A stretch of DNA of 64,000 bases from Pectobacterium wasabiae CFBP 3304 (GCF_001742185.1 NZ_CP015750.1:1550001-1614000), one strand, 5' to 3'; shown: positions 36,306 to 46,104, counted from the stretch's first letter. Made by a program: numbers and translations. The notes: generated by a model from the sequence alone, not told the origin.

Positions 36306-37331
36306 ATGTCTTTATTCATGCAGTTACGCATATTTTTCTTTTTCACCATAACTATCTTCGCATTCCCCGCCCTCGCGCAACCTTCTTCTGGGCTAACCTG
36401 TGGAATTTATACCAATGACAGTGGAGTTAAAGCTTATGTAATAAACTCACAGGTTTTGCAAAAAAAATACAAAGATGAATACATTACATCACGCTATACC
36501 CTGGATAATGGAAAGGTTAACATAATCTCAATTGATAGCTTAACCCCACCAGAAATAAATGAATTATTCGAACAGAAAAAAGTTAACGACTTTAATGAAG
36601 AGTACGTCCTAACAGAAGAAAAAAACTGTAAAGATAATATTGGCATACCGAAAAGTAAAATAGGAAAAGAATGTTGGGATAATATAGACACGTGCTCTTG
36701 GTTAATAGTAGAAAGTGATGGGAATACACTAAAGGAATTATGCCAAGATAATTTTTATGCAGCCTGCCAACTTTGGCATAATCGTATTTTTTTTCAGAAT
36801 GAAATAAATACCATTACAGAAGAAACAAAAAATTTCGATATGCCACTAAAATCAGATCCAGAGTGGATCGAAGCCATTACTGAATCATGCAGGTCTGGGC
36901 TATCAGAATTAATGTGTAATAATGCTGCCAGGTCATTGTGGAATAATGGACAATATCTTGCCGCAAGAGACGCACTGCAACTGGCTTGTAATACGCGCGT
37001 GTGGGACGACTCAGTGTGTCAAAAAGCAGATGACTTACGTTCGCTCACAGCAAATGATATTGCCTCATCAGTATCTGGTTTGCCGGTAGGTCATTATGCA
37101 ACACGCGGTGGTGACGTTGATTTTACTATCACAAAAAATGGCACGGTGATAATCAAAGGAAGCCCATCGGTTAAGGCTAAGCTCGATAATGGCCTGATTC
37201 GTATTCCACGCGATCTGGAAAAAGAAGCTATCGAACGCAGAAGTGATTTCATTTTCCGCCGTGCTGGAGAAAATAAGCTGATCAGTCTCGATAGCGAGAA
37301 TACGTTCAAAGTCTACGAATTGCAGAAATGA
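36306..37331 (+). CDS. Secreted Cys-rich protein of unknown function
   Basis: I do not recognise this gene. The 341-residue product starts with a clear signal peptide (IFFFFTITIFAFPALA) and is preceded by GGAGTG at good spacing. The mature part has many Cys residues, several in spaced pairs inside likely helices: LCQDNFYAACQLW, SCRSGLSELMCNNA and ACNTRVWDDSVCQKA. This spacing resembles disulfide-locked Sel1/TPR-like helical hairpins, an inference. The last 90 residues (GHYATRGGDVDFTITKNGTVIIKGSP) look beta-rich and free of Cys. It lies between bcsC and ggt, is AT-rich, and has no obvious operon partner. A periplasmic protein-interaction role is possible. Confidence 0.75.
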   Translation: MSLFMQLRIFFFFTITIFAFPALAQPSSGLTCGIYTNDSGVKAYVINSQVLQKKYKDEYITSRYTLDNGKVNIISIDSLTPPEINELFEQKKVNDFNEEYVLTEEKNCKDNIGIPKSKIGKECWDNIDTCSWLIVESDGNTLKELCQDNFYAACQLWHNRIFFQNEINTITEETKNFDMPLKSDPEWIEAITESCRSGLSELMCNNAARSLWNNGQYLAARDALQLACNTRVWDDSVCQKADDLRSLTANDIASSVSGLPVGHYATRGGDVDFTITKNGTVIIKGSPSVKAKLDNGLIRIPRDLEKEAIERRSDFIFRRAGENKLISLDSENTFKVYELQK

Positions 37332-37399
37332 GAGCAATCAGCGGCCAAATCTTTTCTCTGATGACTTGGTCGTAGCAGGGCGTTAACTCGCTGAAATCA

Positions 37400-37421
37400 G
37401 GGGGGTGGAGAACCGCCCCCC
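37400..37421. repeat. G/C-run hairpin between the Cys-rich gene and ggt
   Basis: GGGGGGTGG and CCGCCCCCC form a 9-bp stem with one G-T pair and loop AGAA. It lies between two convergent genes and may end transcription of either. The long G and C runs are prone to slippage. Confidence 0.45.
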
Positions 37422-37436
37422 CCGAAGCCCTTAACA

Positions 37437-39215
37437 TTAATACCCTATCGCTGCCCCCGCTGGGCGGCGGATATCATTTGCGCCATACAGATAACCTTCA
37501 CGGACTTTGCCCGATACCGCCGAGTCATTGCCGGAATCCGCTGGCGTCACGCCCACCGCGCCCGGTAAACCAACCAGAATCAGCTCCGTTGCGCCCCAGG
37601 GCGTCTGCTCTACCATTTTGTAGCCGCGCTGCTTCAGCAGGTTCAGCGTATCGGCAGACAGCCCGCGCTGTTCGTAATACACCTCATCCGGCAACCACTG
37701 GTGATGGATACGCGGTGCATCTACCGCCTCCTGCGGTGCCATACCGTGGTCGATGATATTTAGCGCCGTTTGCAACGTGATGGTGATAATGCGTGAACCG
37801 CCGGGCGAACCGAGCACCATGAAGATTTTTCCGTCTTTCGTCACCAATGACGGGCTCATGGACGAAAGTGGGCGCTTACCGGGGGCGATCGAATTACGCT
37901 CTCCTTGCACCAATCCGTACAGGTTTTTCTCGCCAACTTTAACGGTAAAGTCATCCATTTCGTTATTGAGGAAGAAGCCCGTACCCGGCGCAATCACCAC
38001 CGAACCAAAACGCCCGTTAACGGTATACGTGGTGGACACCGCGTTACCCTGATTATCCACGATGGAGTAGTGCGTGGTTTCCGGTCGCTCGTGCGGGCCA
38101 ATCCCCGGCTGTACGTTTTTGGACGGCGTTGCGTTCTCTGGTTCGATTTGTTTACGGATTTCAGCAGCGTAATCCTTACTCAGCAAACGTTCGACAGGAT
38201 TGCTAACAAACGCTGGGTCACCGAGGTAGGTATTCCGATCCATGTACGCGTGGCGCATCGCTTCGGTCAGGACATGAACGGTGGCCGCAGAATTAAAGCC
38301 CGCTGATTTAATGTCATAACCTTCGACAATATTGAGAATTTCACACATCGTGACGCCGCCGGAACTGGGCGGCGGTGAAGAGACAAATTGATAACCACGA
38401 TAGTTACAGGTTACTGGTGCCGTTTCGGTAATGCGATAATCGGCAAAATCAGCCGCCGTCAGAATCCCACCGCCCTGCTTCGCTGCCTTCTCCACGGCCT
38501 GTGGGATCGTACCCTTGTAGAAGGCATCCGGCCCGTTAGCAGAAATCGCCGCCAGCGTATTCGCCAGATCGGTTTGTAGCAGCTTGTCACCCGGTTGCAA
38601 CGGGCTGCCGTCAGGGCGTAGGAAGATGCGTGCGGCTTCAGGATCGGCCTTGAAGCGTTTGATGGTGGTATCCAAAATATCGGTATCCGCACGTGTGAGT
38701 GCAAAACCTTCACGTGCCAGTTTAATCGCCGGTGCCATCACCTGCTCACGCGTCAATTTGCCGTATTTTTGCAGCGCGGTATCCAGCCCCAGCACCGTCC
38801 CCGGTACACCTGCTGCCAGATAACCGTACAGGCTCGCGTCTTTTTTCACGCTCCCATCCGCGTTCAAATACATGTTGGCACTGGCCGCCGCAGGTGCCGT
38901 TTCACGGAAGTTGATAAAGGTGTCTTTCCCATCGGCCAGATGCAGCGTCATAAACCCGCCACCGCCGATATTGCCACAACAGGGGTTCACCACCGCCTGC
39001 GCATAGCCCACGGCCACGGCGGCATCAATCGCATTGCCGCCCATTTTCATGATATCGACGCCAATCTGCGAAGCCAGATATTGCGAGCTGACCACCATAC
39101 CGTTTTTCGCTTCCACTGCGGGGGCTGAGGCCGCCTGCACGGTTCCACTCACCAGCAGCGCCGTCACACTCAGCGACAGCAGCCATTTTCCCGATGTTGT
39201 GTTTTTTATTTTCAT
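37437..39215 (-). CDS. ggt: Periplasmic gamma-glutamyltranspeptidase
   Basis: GGT cleaves glutathione and other gamma-glutamyl compounds and can transfer the glutamyl group to amino acids. The 592-residue proenzyme has a signal peptide ending VSGTVQA, the large-subunit region (GNAIDAAVAVGYAQAVVNPCCGNIGGGGFM, NFRETAP), and the self-cleavage site at ETTHYSIVD, where Thr380 becomes the N-terminal nucleophile of the small subunit. The oxyanion and substrate motifs PLSSMSPS and GSPGGSRI follow. It appears monocistronic, with AGGAG before the start. Confidence 0.97.
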   Translation of the reverse strand: MKIKNTTSGKWLLSLSVTALLVSGTVQAASAPAVEAKNGMVVSSQYLASQIGVDIMKMGGNAIDAAVAVGYAQAVVNPCCGNIGGGGFMTLHLADGKDTFINFRETAPAAASANMYLNADGSVKKDASLYGYLAAGVPGTVLGLDTALQKYGKLTREQVMAPAIKLAREGFALTRADTDILDTTIKRFKADPEAARIFLRPDGSPLQPGDKLLQTDLANTLAAISANGPDAFYKGTIPQAVEKAAKQGGGILTAADFADYRITETAPVTCNYRGYQFVSSPPPSSGGVTMCEILNIVEGYDIKSAGFNSAATVHVLTEAMRHAYMDRNTYLGDPAFVSNPVERLLSKDYAAEIRKQIEPENATPSKNVQPGIGPHERPETTHYSIVDNQGNAVSTTYTVNGRFGSVVIAPGTGFFLNNEMDDFTVKVGEKNLYGLVQGERNSIAPGKRPLSSMSPSLVTKDGKIFMVLGSPGGSRIITITLQTALNIIDHGMAPQEAVDAPRIHHQWLPDEVYYEQRGLSADTLNLLKQRGYKMVEQTPWGATELILVGLPGAVGVTPADSGNDSAVSGKVREGYLYGANDIRRPAGAAIGY

Positions 39216-39427
39216 GAAGACTCCTTTATCCCGTTGATTTTACTGACTGCTTTATCTCTATCATTTTGCAAAGCTAATTTGCAAAGTCCACGCCAACAAA
39301 CAGCAGCGGCTTAACGAACTCGCTAACAGCAGTAAAAAGCGTAGGAAAGGCATGAGAAATTGCGAGCAGGTCGTGCCACCTTTGCGACCCGGCACGATCA
39401 ATACGCACCGTCATAAGGCAACGTGAC

Positions 39428-39471
39428 AAAAAACCGCCCCGCAGAAGGAAGGGGGTAAAGATGCGGGGCGG
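39428..39471 (-). terminator. lgoT terminator
   Basis: On the minus strand CCGCCCCGC pairs with GCGGGGCGG across a 20-base loop and is followed by TTTTTT. It lies eight bases past the lgoT stop codon. Confidence 0.8.
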
Positions 39472-39478
39472 CGGAGAA

Positions 39479-40827
39479 TCAATCCTTACGGGGATCGCTA
39501 ATCGGTTGGCGAACCAGGAAAACGTAGGCCAGCGCGCCCAATACCGTCACACAGCCACAGATGATCAGCGCCAGACGGAAGGAATTCGTGGTATCGACAA
39601 TAAAGCCGGTCACAATCGGGGCGAATGATGCGCAGATGAAGCTAGCAAAGTTTTGGATACTGCCGACCGACGCCGTCATACGCGACGCAACGGCAACATG
39701 GATCAGCCCCCAGCACGATGTTCCCGCAAAGTGGATGCAAAACAACGCCATACTAATCAGTGACACCGCTTCGATTGAGGTTGTCGCCTGTGGCACCACA
39801 AAAGTAAAAGCCGCAGAGCACAACATACCAGCAATGATGCAGATTTTACGGCTCTTGATCGGTTCCATTCCCTTTTTCACTAACCAATCCGTGACATAGC
39901 CGTTCACCAGCATCCCAGCGGCACCAAACAGGAAGGGGATCGCGGCCATCAGACCTGTGCTTTTTAAATCCAGATTATAAGCCGTTTGTAGATAACCAGG
40001 CAGCCAGGCCAAATATAGCCACGCAGTATAGTTGATGCCGCTAAAACCCAGCATCATGCCCCACATCGTGCGGTTACGGAACAGACTGCGCCATTCAATA
40101 AAACTCAACGGATCGCGGCGAGCGTTCACGCTGCCTGCGTTCAGGTAAGTTTGCTCATCAGCGGTGAGTTCAATCTGCTCACGGTTGCGATACAACATAT
40201 ACCAGCCGATAGCGAGGAAAATGCCGAATAGGCCGATGGTAATGAACATACCGCGCCAGCCCATGACTAACATCATCGCCGCCAGAATGGGTGGGCTTAT
40301 CGCAACACCAATCGTTGAAGCCGCATTAAAGATCCCCATCGGGCGGCCACGTTCTTTGATGTTAAACCAGTCGTTGATCACCTTCACGCCACATGGGTTC
40401 ATCGGTGCTTCGCCAATTCCCATACCAATACGGACCAGTACGAACTGGGTGAAGCTGTGTACCATGCCAGACAGCGCCTGAAACAGTGACCAGAAAAACA
40501 TCCCAAGGCCCAGCATAATGCGCGGCCTTTACGATCCAGCAACGGTCCACAAGGGAGTTGCGCAATCCCATAGGCAAGAGAGAAAACGGAGAGCAATGCA
40601 CCGATTTCTGTCGCACTCAGCCCCAATTCCTGACGAATCGTTAAGTTAGCCACCGAAAGCGAACTTCGGTCGAGATAATTAATCACCGCAGCAAAAAATA
40701 GCAAAATCATTGCCGTGGTTTGAATACGTTTAATTCGACTACTGCGTTGAACTATTCCCTCTGGTGGTGCTGAAGAACGGGTATCAAATGAAGAACGCGG
40801 GTCTAGCGTTATATTATTTTTTTCCAC
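39479..40827 (-). pseudogene. lgoT: L-galactonate MFS transporter LgoT, broken by one frameshift
   Basis: The reading is nearly collinear with E. coli LgoT (YjjL), an anion:cation symporter-family carrier for L-galactonate, but in two frames. Residues 1-115 (MEKNNITLDPRSSF... to LPCGPLLDRKG) lie in 40827-40526; the rest (MLGLGMFFWSLFQALSG... to QPISDPRKD) is read in another frame down to 39479. At the junction near 40524-40527 the minus strand has AAAGGCCGCGCATTATGCTG; adding one C (GGCCCGCGC) gives the expected KGPRIMLGLG and a 449-residue protein. I conclude that one base is missing, either a real mutation or a sequencing error. All twelve membrane segments are otherwise intact. Confidence 0.9.
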
Positions 40828-41025
40828 GCCTGGCTCCTGGACATTATAATTTTATCTTTACTCAGCGCAGGGTTGAGTAAAGTGGTTTTAAACGGAAAGC
40901 AATGAAATACGTAATCACCACTCACGAATTTTTATTAATAAAGTCGACTTCTCGTGAGCATAGATAAGAGATATTTCTCAGGCGTTTTTATTTTGATAAA
41001 ACCGTGCTCTTGATAATGATTTATG

Positions 41026-41044
41026 GTTTTTAATCGGTTTTTAA
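41026..41044 (+). promoter_or_regulatory. Candidate LgoR operator, copy 1 (between lgoT and lgoR)
   Basis: GTTTTTAATCGGTTTTTAA overlaps the lgoR stop codon and lies about 200 bases upstream of lgoT. Its inverted copy with one mismatch is at 41979-41997 before lgoR and lgoD. A motif of this length shared at both control regions suggests a binding site of the local GntR regulator. Confidence 0.5.
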
Positions 41045-41955
41045 TGGTCGGTTCGAACAGCCTGGTTAATTGAGCGAATCATCGATTGTTTAGCTGAATT
41101 CAAATGGTTACGCAGCGCCAGCGTGGCATCCAGATCGCTTCGGCAAATCAACGCGCTGAGGATGGTCATGTGCTCGTCAATCGCGATGATGTTGCGCTGT
41201 TTGAGATCGCTTTCATCCCACTGGTAGTGGAAATGAAATATCACGGAGATGATTTCAAGCGACTGATCAAAAAAGACATTTTCGGCAGCAGAAAGTAAAA
41301 GCGCATGAAAGTTACGGTCGAGCTGCGAGAACATACGAAAGCTGTTACCAATGCTGTCACGTAACATACGGTGGCGCTCCAGCAAGGTTTTGGCCTGTAA
41401 CCAGCGGGGGTCATCGTCCGGCAAATTGAGGAAATGTTGCAGAGCATGCGTCTCCAACATTTCCCGCAATTCAAATAGCTGTTCCGCGTATGCCTGATCG
41501 AACTCTTTCATGCTCCACTGCCCACGTTTTTCGTTCTGAATCAGGTTGTAGCGCCCAAATTTTAACAGATACTCGCGTACTACCACCGGGCTGACACCCG
41601 CGTCACGCGCGAGCTGTAGCTCTGAGAAGACTTCACCGACACGGAGCTGACGCTGGTTGATCATGGTGAAGAACGCCTGCTCGAAAATGCGGTTTTGCTC
41701 ATCCACTGGCGCGGTAATGCAGGTGAACCCATCGTCGTGGTCGGGTTTTCGGGCAATCACATAATCGCTGCCAACCTGTGTAAGCACACCGCAGTCGCGC
41801 AGATGAACCAGAATGTGACGCACCGTTGTGCGGCTGATGTTATACATCTCCGCCAGTGCATTTTGCGACGGCAGAGGCGACGGAATATGACCACGGGCCA
41901 TATCGTCGATAATCTGATTAATAACATTGTGACGTAAATTTTGTGAACGGCTCAT
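41041..41955 (-). CDS. lgoR: GntR-family regulator of L-galactonate use (LgoR/YjjM-like)
   Basis: This 304-residue protein lies between the transporter and the dehydrogenase gene as in the E. coli yjjL-yjjM-yjjN locus. It shows two winged-helix units: an N-terminal GntR HTH (LPSQNALAEMYNISRTTVRHILVHLRDCGVL) and a second one (FSELQLARDAGVSPVVVREYLLKFGRYNLI), followed by a helical FCD-like ligand domain (LFELREMLETHALQHF, LDRNFHALLLSAA). I chose the ATG at 41955 because AAAGGAGATCTCTC precedes it; the open frame reaches 42015 without a ribosome site. The inducer is presumably L-galactonate or a close metabolite, by inference. Confidence 0.88.
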   Translation of the reverse strand: MSRSQNLRHNVINQIIDDMARGHIPSPLPSQNALAEMYNISRTTVRHILVHLRDCGVLTQVGSDYVIARKPDHDDGFTCITAPVDEQNRIFEQAFFTMINQRQLRVGEVFSELQLARDAGVSPVVVREYLLKFGRYNLIQNEKRGQWSMKEFDQAYAEQLFELREMLETHALQHFLNLPDDDPRWLQAKTLLERHRMLRDSIGNSFRMFSQLDRNFHALLLSAAENVFFDQSLEIISVIFHFHYQWDESDLKQRNIIAIDEHMTILSALICRSDLDATLALRNHLNSAKQSMIRSINQAVRTDH

Positions 41956-41978
41956 GAGAGATCTCCTTTTTGCATACA

Positions 41979-41997
41979 TTAAAAACCGATTTAAAAC
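41979..41997 (-). promoter_or_regulatory. Candidate LgoR operator, copy 2 (lgoR/lgoD divergent region)
   Basis: TTAAAAACCGATTTAAAAC in the 140-base region between the divergent lgoR and lgoD starts is the inverse of the motif at 41026-41044 with one difference. It contains the dyad TTAAA-N6-TTTAA. Confidence 0.5.
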
Positions 41998-42095
41998 ATT
42001 TTTATGAGTCCGCATTCACAATTTACAGCTCCTGTCTCTCATCAATATTTTTTTTCATCAATATCTGAAAAAACAAAAAACAGGAGAGAATAATC

Positions 42096-43118
42096 ATGTC
42101 AAAAATGAATACATTGATTTGCCAGGAACCGAAAAAACTTGTCTGGAAAAAACGTGAAATACCTATTCCGGGTGAGGGTGAAACATTAATTAAAATTAAG
42201 TCTGTGGGTATTTGTGGAACAGATATTCATGCCTGGGGAGGAAATCAACCCTTTTTTAGCTACCCACGCGTATTAGGTCACGAAATATGTGGTGAGGTTG
42301 TCGATACAGGCAAAAATGTACATCAATTTAAAAAAGGCCAACAGGTTGCCGTCATTCCCTACGTCGCCTGTCAGCAATGTCCTGCCTGCAAGAGCGGCCG
42401 TACCAACTGCTGCGAGAAAATCTCAGTCATTGGTGTACATCAGGATGGCGGATTCAGCGAATATCTGGCGGTGCCCGCCACAAACGTACTGCTTGCAGAA
42501 GGGATCGATCCACAAGCGGCGGCATTAATCGAACCCTACGCCATTAGCGCGCATGCCGTTCGCCGGGCGAAAGTGTTACGTGGTGAACAGGTGCTGGTCG
42601 TCGGTGCGGGCCCCATCGGCCTCGGCGCAGCGGCCATCGCCAAAGCAGACGGCGCTCAGGTGGTGGTTGCGGATACCAGCGCAGCCCGCCGCGAACACGT
42701 CGTTGCCAACCTGAATCTGCCGGTCGTTGATCCCTCCGCCGAGGACTTTGAAGCTCAACTACGTGCCGAATTTGGTGGTTCATTGGCAGAGAAAGTGATT
42801 GATGCCACGGGAAACCAGCATGCGATGAACAACACCATTAACCTGATCCGTCACGGTGGCAGCATCGTGTTTGTCGGTCTGTTTAAAGGTGACTTACAGT
42901 TCTCCGACCCTGAGTTTCATAAGAAAGAAACCACGATGATGGGCAGTCGTAACGCCACACCGGAAGATTTCGCCAAAGTGGGCCGTCTGATGTCTGAAGG
43001 CAAACTCACCGCAGAAATGATGCTGACGCACCGTTACCCCTTTGCCACATTGGCTGACATCTATGAAAAGGATGTCATTAACAACCGTGAGCTGATCAAA
43101 GGCGTCATCACATTCTGA
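42096..43118 (+). CDS. lgoD: L-galactonate 5-dehydrogenase LgoD
   Basis: LgoD oxidises L-galactonate to D-tagaturonate with NAD+. The 340-residue zinc medium-chain dehydrogenase is very close to E. coli Yjj[31 protein letters not shown] carries the catalytic zinc ligands, [17 protein letters not shown] the structural zinc cysteines, and [19 protein letters not shown] the nucleotide-binding loop. The stop is 13 bases before the uxaB start, so the two form an operon that gives consecutive steps. Upstream is AACAGGAGAGAATAATC. Confidence 0.95.
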   Translation: MSKMNTLICQEPKKLVWKKREIPIPGEGETLIKIKSVGICGTDIHAWGGNQPFFSYPRVLGHEICGEVVDTGKNVHQFKKGQQVAVIPYVACQQCPACKSGRTNCCEKISVIGVHQDGGFSEYLAVPATNVLLAEGIDPQAAALIEPYAISAHAVRRAKVLRGEQVLVVGAGPIGLGAAAIAKADGAQVVVADTSAARREHVVANLNLPVVDPSAEDFEAQLRAEFGGSLAEKVIDATGNQHAMNNTINLIRHGGSIVFVGLFKGDLQFSDPEFHKKETTMMGSRNATPEDFAKVGRLMSEGKLTAEMMLTHRYPFATLADIYEKDVINNRELIKGVITF

Positions 43119-43131
43119 TAGGGGAATAATC

Positions 43132-44576
43132 ATGAAGACATTGAATCGGAAAGACTTTCCCGGCGCATGCTATCCAACAAAAGTGATTCAGTTTGGTGAA
43201 GGCAATTTCCTGCGCGCCTTTGTGGACTGGCAGTTGGATGCGCTGAATGAGAAGACCGATCTTCAGGCGGGCGTAACGATTGTACGCCCCATTAATACCG
43301 ATTTTCCGCCGTCGCTCAATACGCAAGATGGGCTTTACACCACGGTCATTAGAGGACTCAACGAACAGGGCGAGGCCGTCAGCGATGCGCGCCTGATCCG
43401 CTCGGTCAATAACGAGATTAACCCGTATCAGCATTTTGCCGATTATCTGGCACTGGCCCATAACGCCGCTATTCGTTTTGTTTTTTCAAACACCACGGAA
43501 GCGGGCATCAGCTATCACGCTGGCGACAGCGTCAACGATACGCCGCCGGTCAGTTTTCCTGCCAAGCTGACACGCCTATTGCTGGAACGCTTTACGCATT
43601 TTAACGGTGAGAGCGATAAAGGCTGGGTCATTATTCCCTGCGAACTGATCGACTATAACGGTGAGGCGCTTAAAGCTCTGGTTCTGCGCTATGCTCAAGA
43701 ATGGCAACTCTCACCGGCATTTATCGACTGGCTTGAGACGGCAAATACCTTCTGTTCCACGCTCGTGGACAGAATCGTAACGGGATACCCGCGTGAAGAA
43801 TCGTCAGCGCTGGAAGAGAAACTGGGCTACCACGATGCCTTTCTGGATAGCGCCGAACATTTTTATCTCTTTGTCATTCAAGGCCCCAACTGGCTGGCGG
43901 ATGAACTGAAACTTGCAGAATGCCCACTTAATATCCGCATTGTTGACGACATCCGGCCGTATAAAGAACGTAAAGTAGCGATTCTGAATGGTGCACACAC
44001 CGCTCTGGTTCCGGTTGCCTGGCTCTGCGGGCTGGATACGGTAGGTGAAGCCATGCAGGATGCCGATGTGCGTCGCTTTGTAGAAAATACGCTACATCAA
44101 GAGATCATCCCGGTACTGGATTTGCCGGCGAATGAGTTGCGTGAATTTGCCGATGCCGTCACCGGACGTTTTCAGAACCCCTACATTCGCCATCAGTTGC
44201 TCTCCATCGCACTCAATGGCATGACTAAATTCCGCACACGTATCCTGCCGCAGTTGCTGGCAGGCCATCGCGACGGGCATTTTCCGGTACGGTTGACGTT
44301 TGCCTTGGCCGCACTGATTGCCTTCTACCGCGGAGAACGAGCGGGCGAGAATTATCCTTTACAGGACGATGAGCAGTGGCTCACCCGCTACCGCCAGCTA
44401 TGGCCACGCGTAGGAACCGATCTGACCGTGCGCGAATTGGTTAACGAGGTACTCGCCGATACCGCACACTGGGGGAGGATCTCACTCAGCGGTCAGGTTT
44501 AGTGGAGCAGGTGACAGCCGATCTGAACGATATTTTGGCGCAGGGGATGCGTCAGGCGGTGAAAGCGCGAGGATGA
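43132..44576 (+). CDS. uxaB: Tagaturonate reductase UxaB, frameshifted near the 3' end
   Basis: UxaB reduces D-tagaturonate to D-altronate with NADH, the step after LgoD. Residues 1-447 follow E. coli UxaB closely ([66 protein letters not shown]). The uninterrupted frame stops at 44502 with a non-family tail (RISLSGQV). Reading the other frame from 44475 gives [13 protein letters not shown]...MRQAVKARG up to 44576, which matches the expected last 35 residues. One G is missing from the GGGGG run at 44471-44475. This may be a mutation or a homopolymer sequencing error. A strong terminator lies 12 bases after 44576, supporting the longer gene. Confidence 0.9.
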
Positions 44577-44588
44577 GGATAATGATGA

Positions 44589-44612
44589 ACAGCGCCCGAC
44601 GGGCGCTGTTTT
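44589..44612 (+). terminator. lgoD-uxaB operon terminator
   Basis: ACAGCGCCC-GAC-GGGCGCTGT followed by TTT is a perfect 9-bp stem placed right after the restored uxaB stop codon. Confidence 0.88.
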
Positions 44613-44700
44613 CCCTTGCAAGGTAATACATACCTAAACCGTTCGACTGCACCGCTACGGTTGCACGGAACACCACATCAGTGGTCGGCATAGATGGCGA

Positions 44701-45909
44701 TTACTCAACGGCGATCGGTTTTTCCGTCAGCGTGGTTTTGTTGTCGCCCTGAATGGCTTTCACTTTCTGTTCCGTTTTTTGTACCGCATCCGCGCTGCTC
44801 AACAAGCTGTATGTCAGCTCAAACGTGGTGCTCTGTCCAGGCTGTAGCTTTTTGACTCGCCCTTGCTCACGTTCAATCGTGACTGGATAAGCGTAGTTAG
44901 TACCTGGCTCGATCCCTGTGACGTAGCCCTGTTTTTCCGTATCCGTATTTTTCCACAGCGTCAGCAGCGGCAACTGATGAGTATCAAAAGCAATTGAAAC
45001 GCCCTTATCTCCCGCCTTGTTTACCAGTGCTGCCAGCGTTTTGCCTTGCGAATCGGTATATGGCGTGATGTTGAATACCATCTCATCAAAGTCTTTTGTC
45101 GGCCCTTTATAAGTTTGCCAGGTTGCCAGGCCCGCTTTGGCGTGGTCATTAAATGGAGAGATCTCTTTCACTGGCGCGATGAAACGCGCACCCTCTTCCA
45201 GAATCGGCGTACCGAAATTGCTGTGGTAGATAATTTGGTAGTCACGCGGATAGTCGGCTTTGTTGGTCAGCACATCGTGCACGGTAAACGACTCACTGCC
45301 GGGAACATAGCGCAGCTCGGTCCAGGTTTCCAGATTCGACTTCTTAAAACTATTTTCCTTCAGCAGGCCTCGCACCGTAATGGTATACGGCGCGTTATCG
45401 CTGACTTCCACCACCACTTTTGAAGCCAGCGTGTTACCCGCACGACCGTGCAAGGTATAGATCATGCCATCACTGACGACCGGGTGCCCCGTCCATTCGA
45501 AGCCGCAGCGCACCATCATCTCATTGAAACCTTCCAGCCATCCCAGCCCATTACGACTTTCCAGATTGATGGTATTCGGGTTTACGACTTCATCAACCGG
45601 CGAATCCCAGCCTAAACGGATGTTTTTTCCCGTCACATGCAGTAAGTTCATCCCTCGCGTTGGACTGAGAGCAATTTTCAGTCCGTTCTGACTGGTAATC
45701 GTAATCACTTTGCTGCCTTCCTGACGCCCACCGTGCAGGACTTTTTGTTCAATGCTGAAACGCTGGTTTTTGATCTTCAGTGCATCACTACTGATTTGCC
45801 AATTCCCCTTTTCCACACTGCTTTCAGCATCTGTCAGCACAAACGTCTGCGCCGATAATTGCCATGATGTCAGCGCCAATGTAATGCCCATAGCCAGTAA
45901 TTTTTTCAT
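44701..45909 (-). CDS. Periplasmic DUF4432 / aldose 1-epimerase-like protein
   Basis: This is a 402-residue protein with a signal peptide (MKKLLAMGITLALTSWQLSA) and an aldose-epimerase-like beta-sandwich of the DUF4432 kind: LSPTRGMNLLHVTGKNIRLGWDSP, ESRNGLGWLEGFNEMMVRCGFEWTG, LHGRAGNT and YQIIYHSNFGTPILEEG. Secreted members may interconvert anomers of imported sugars or sugar acids; the exact substrate is unknown. I chose the ATG at 45909; an ATG three codons upstream (MVN) is also possible. A strong CRP site lies about 75 bases upstream, so carbon-source control is likely. It is convergent with uxaB. Confidence 0.82.
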   Translation of the reverse strand: MKKLLAMGITLALTSWQLSAQTFVLTDAESSVEKGNWQISSDALKIKNQRFSIEQKVLHGGRQEGSKVITITSQNGLKIALSPTRGMNLLHVTGKNIRLGWDSPVDEVVNPNTINLESRNGLGWLEGFNEMMVRCGFEWTGHPVVSDGMIYTLHGRAGNTLASKVVVEVSDNAPYTITVRGLLKENSFKKSNLETWTELRYVPGSESFTVHDVLTNKADYPRDYQIIYHSNFGTPILEEGARFIAPVKEISPFNDHAKAGLATWQTYKGPTKDFDEMVFNITPYTDSQGKTLAALVNKAGDKGVSIAFDTHQLPLLTLWKNTDTEKQGYVTGIEPGTNYAYPVTIEREQGRVKKLQPGQSTTFELTYSLLSSADAVQKTEQKVKAIQGDNKTTLTEKPIAVE

Positions 45910-45982
45910 GTTAACCATCCCTCTCTGCTGAATTGTTTTAGCTAATGCGAGCTAAAGACTACAAATCAGCGGATGGTCAGAA

Positions 45983-45998
45983 TGTGATAGTTATCACC
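45983..45998. promoter_or_regulatory. CRP-cAMP binding site upstream of the DUF4432 gene
   Basis: TGTGATAGTTATCACC matches the CRP consensus TGTGA-N6-TCACA in nine of ten conserved positions and lies about 75 bases before the minus-strand gene start. Confidence 0.7.
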
Positions 45999-46104
45999 AG
46001 ATGGATAAATTCAGCATTTTCGCGTCATTTATCTGATTATCATCACCTATTACATGCAAATAGGGTCAATTTTTGCAGAATTATTGAGATATTGATCGGG
46101 AAAA

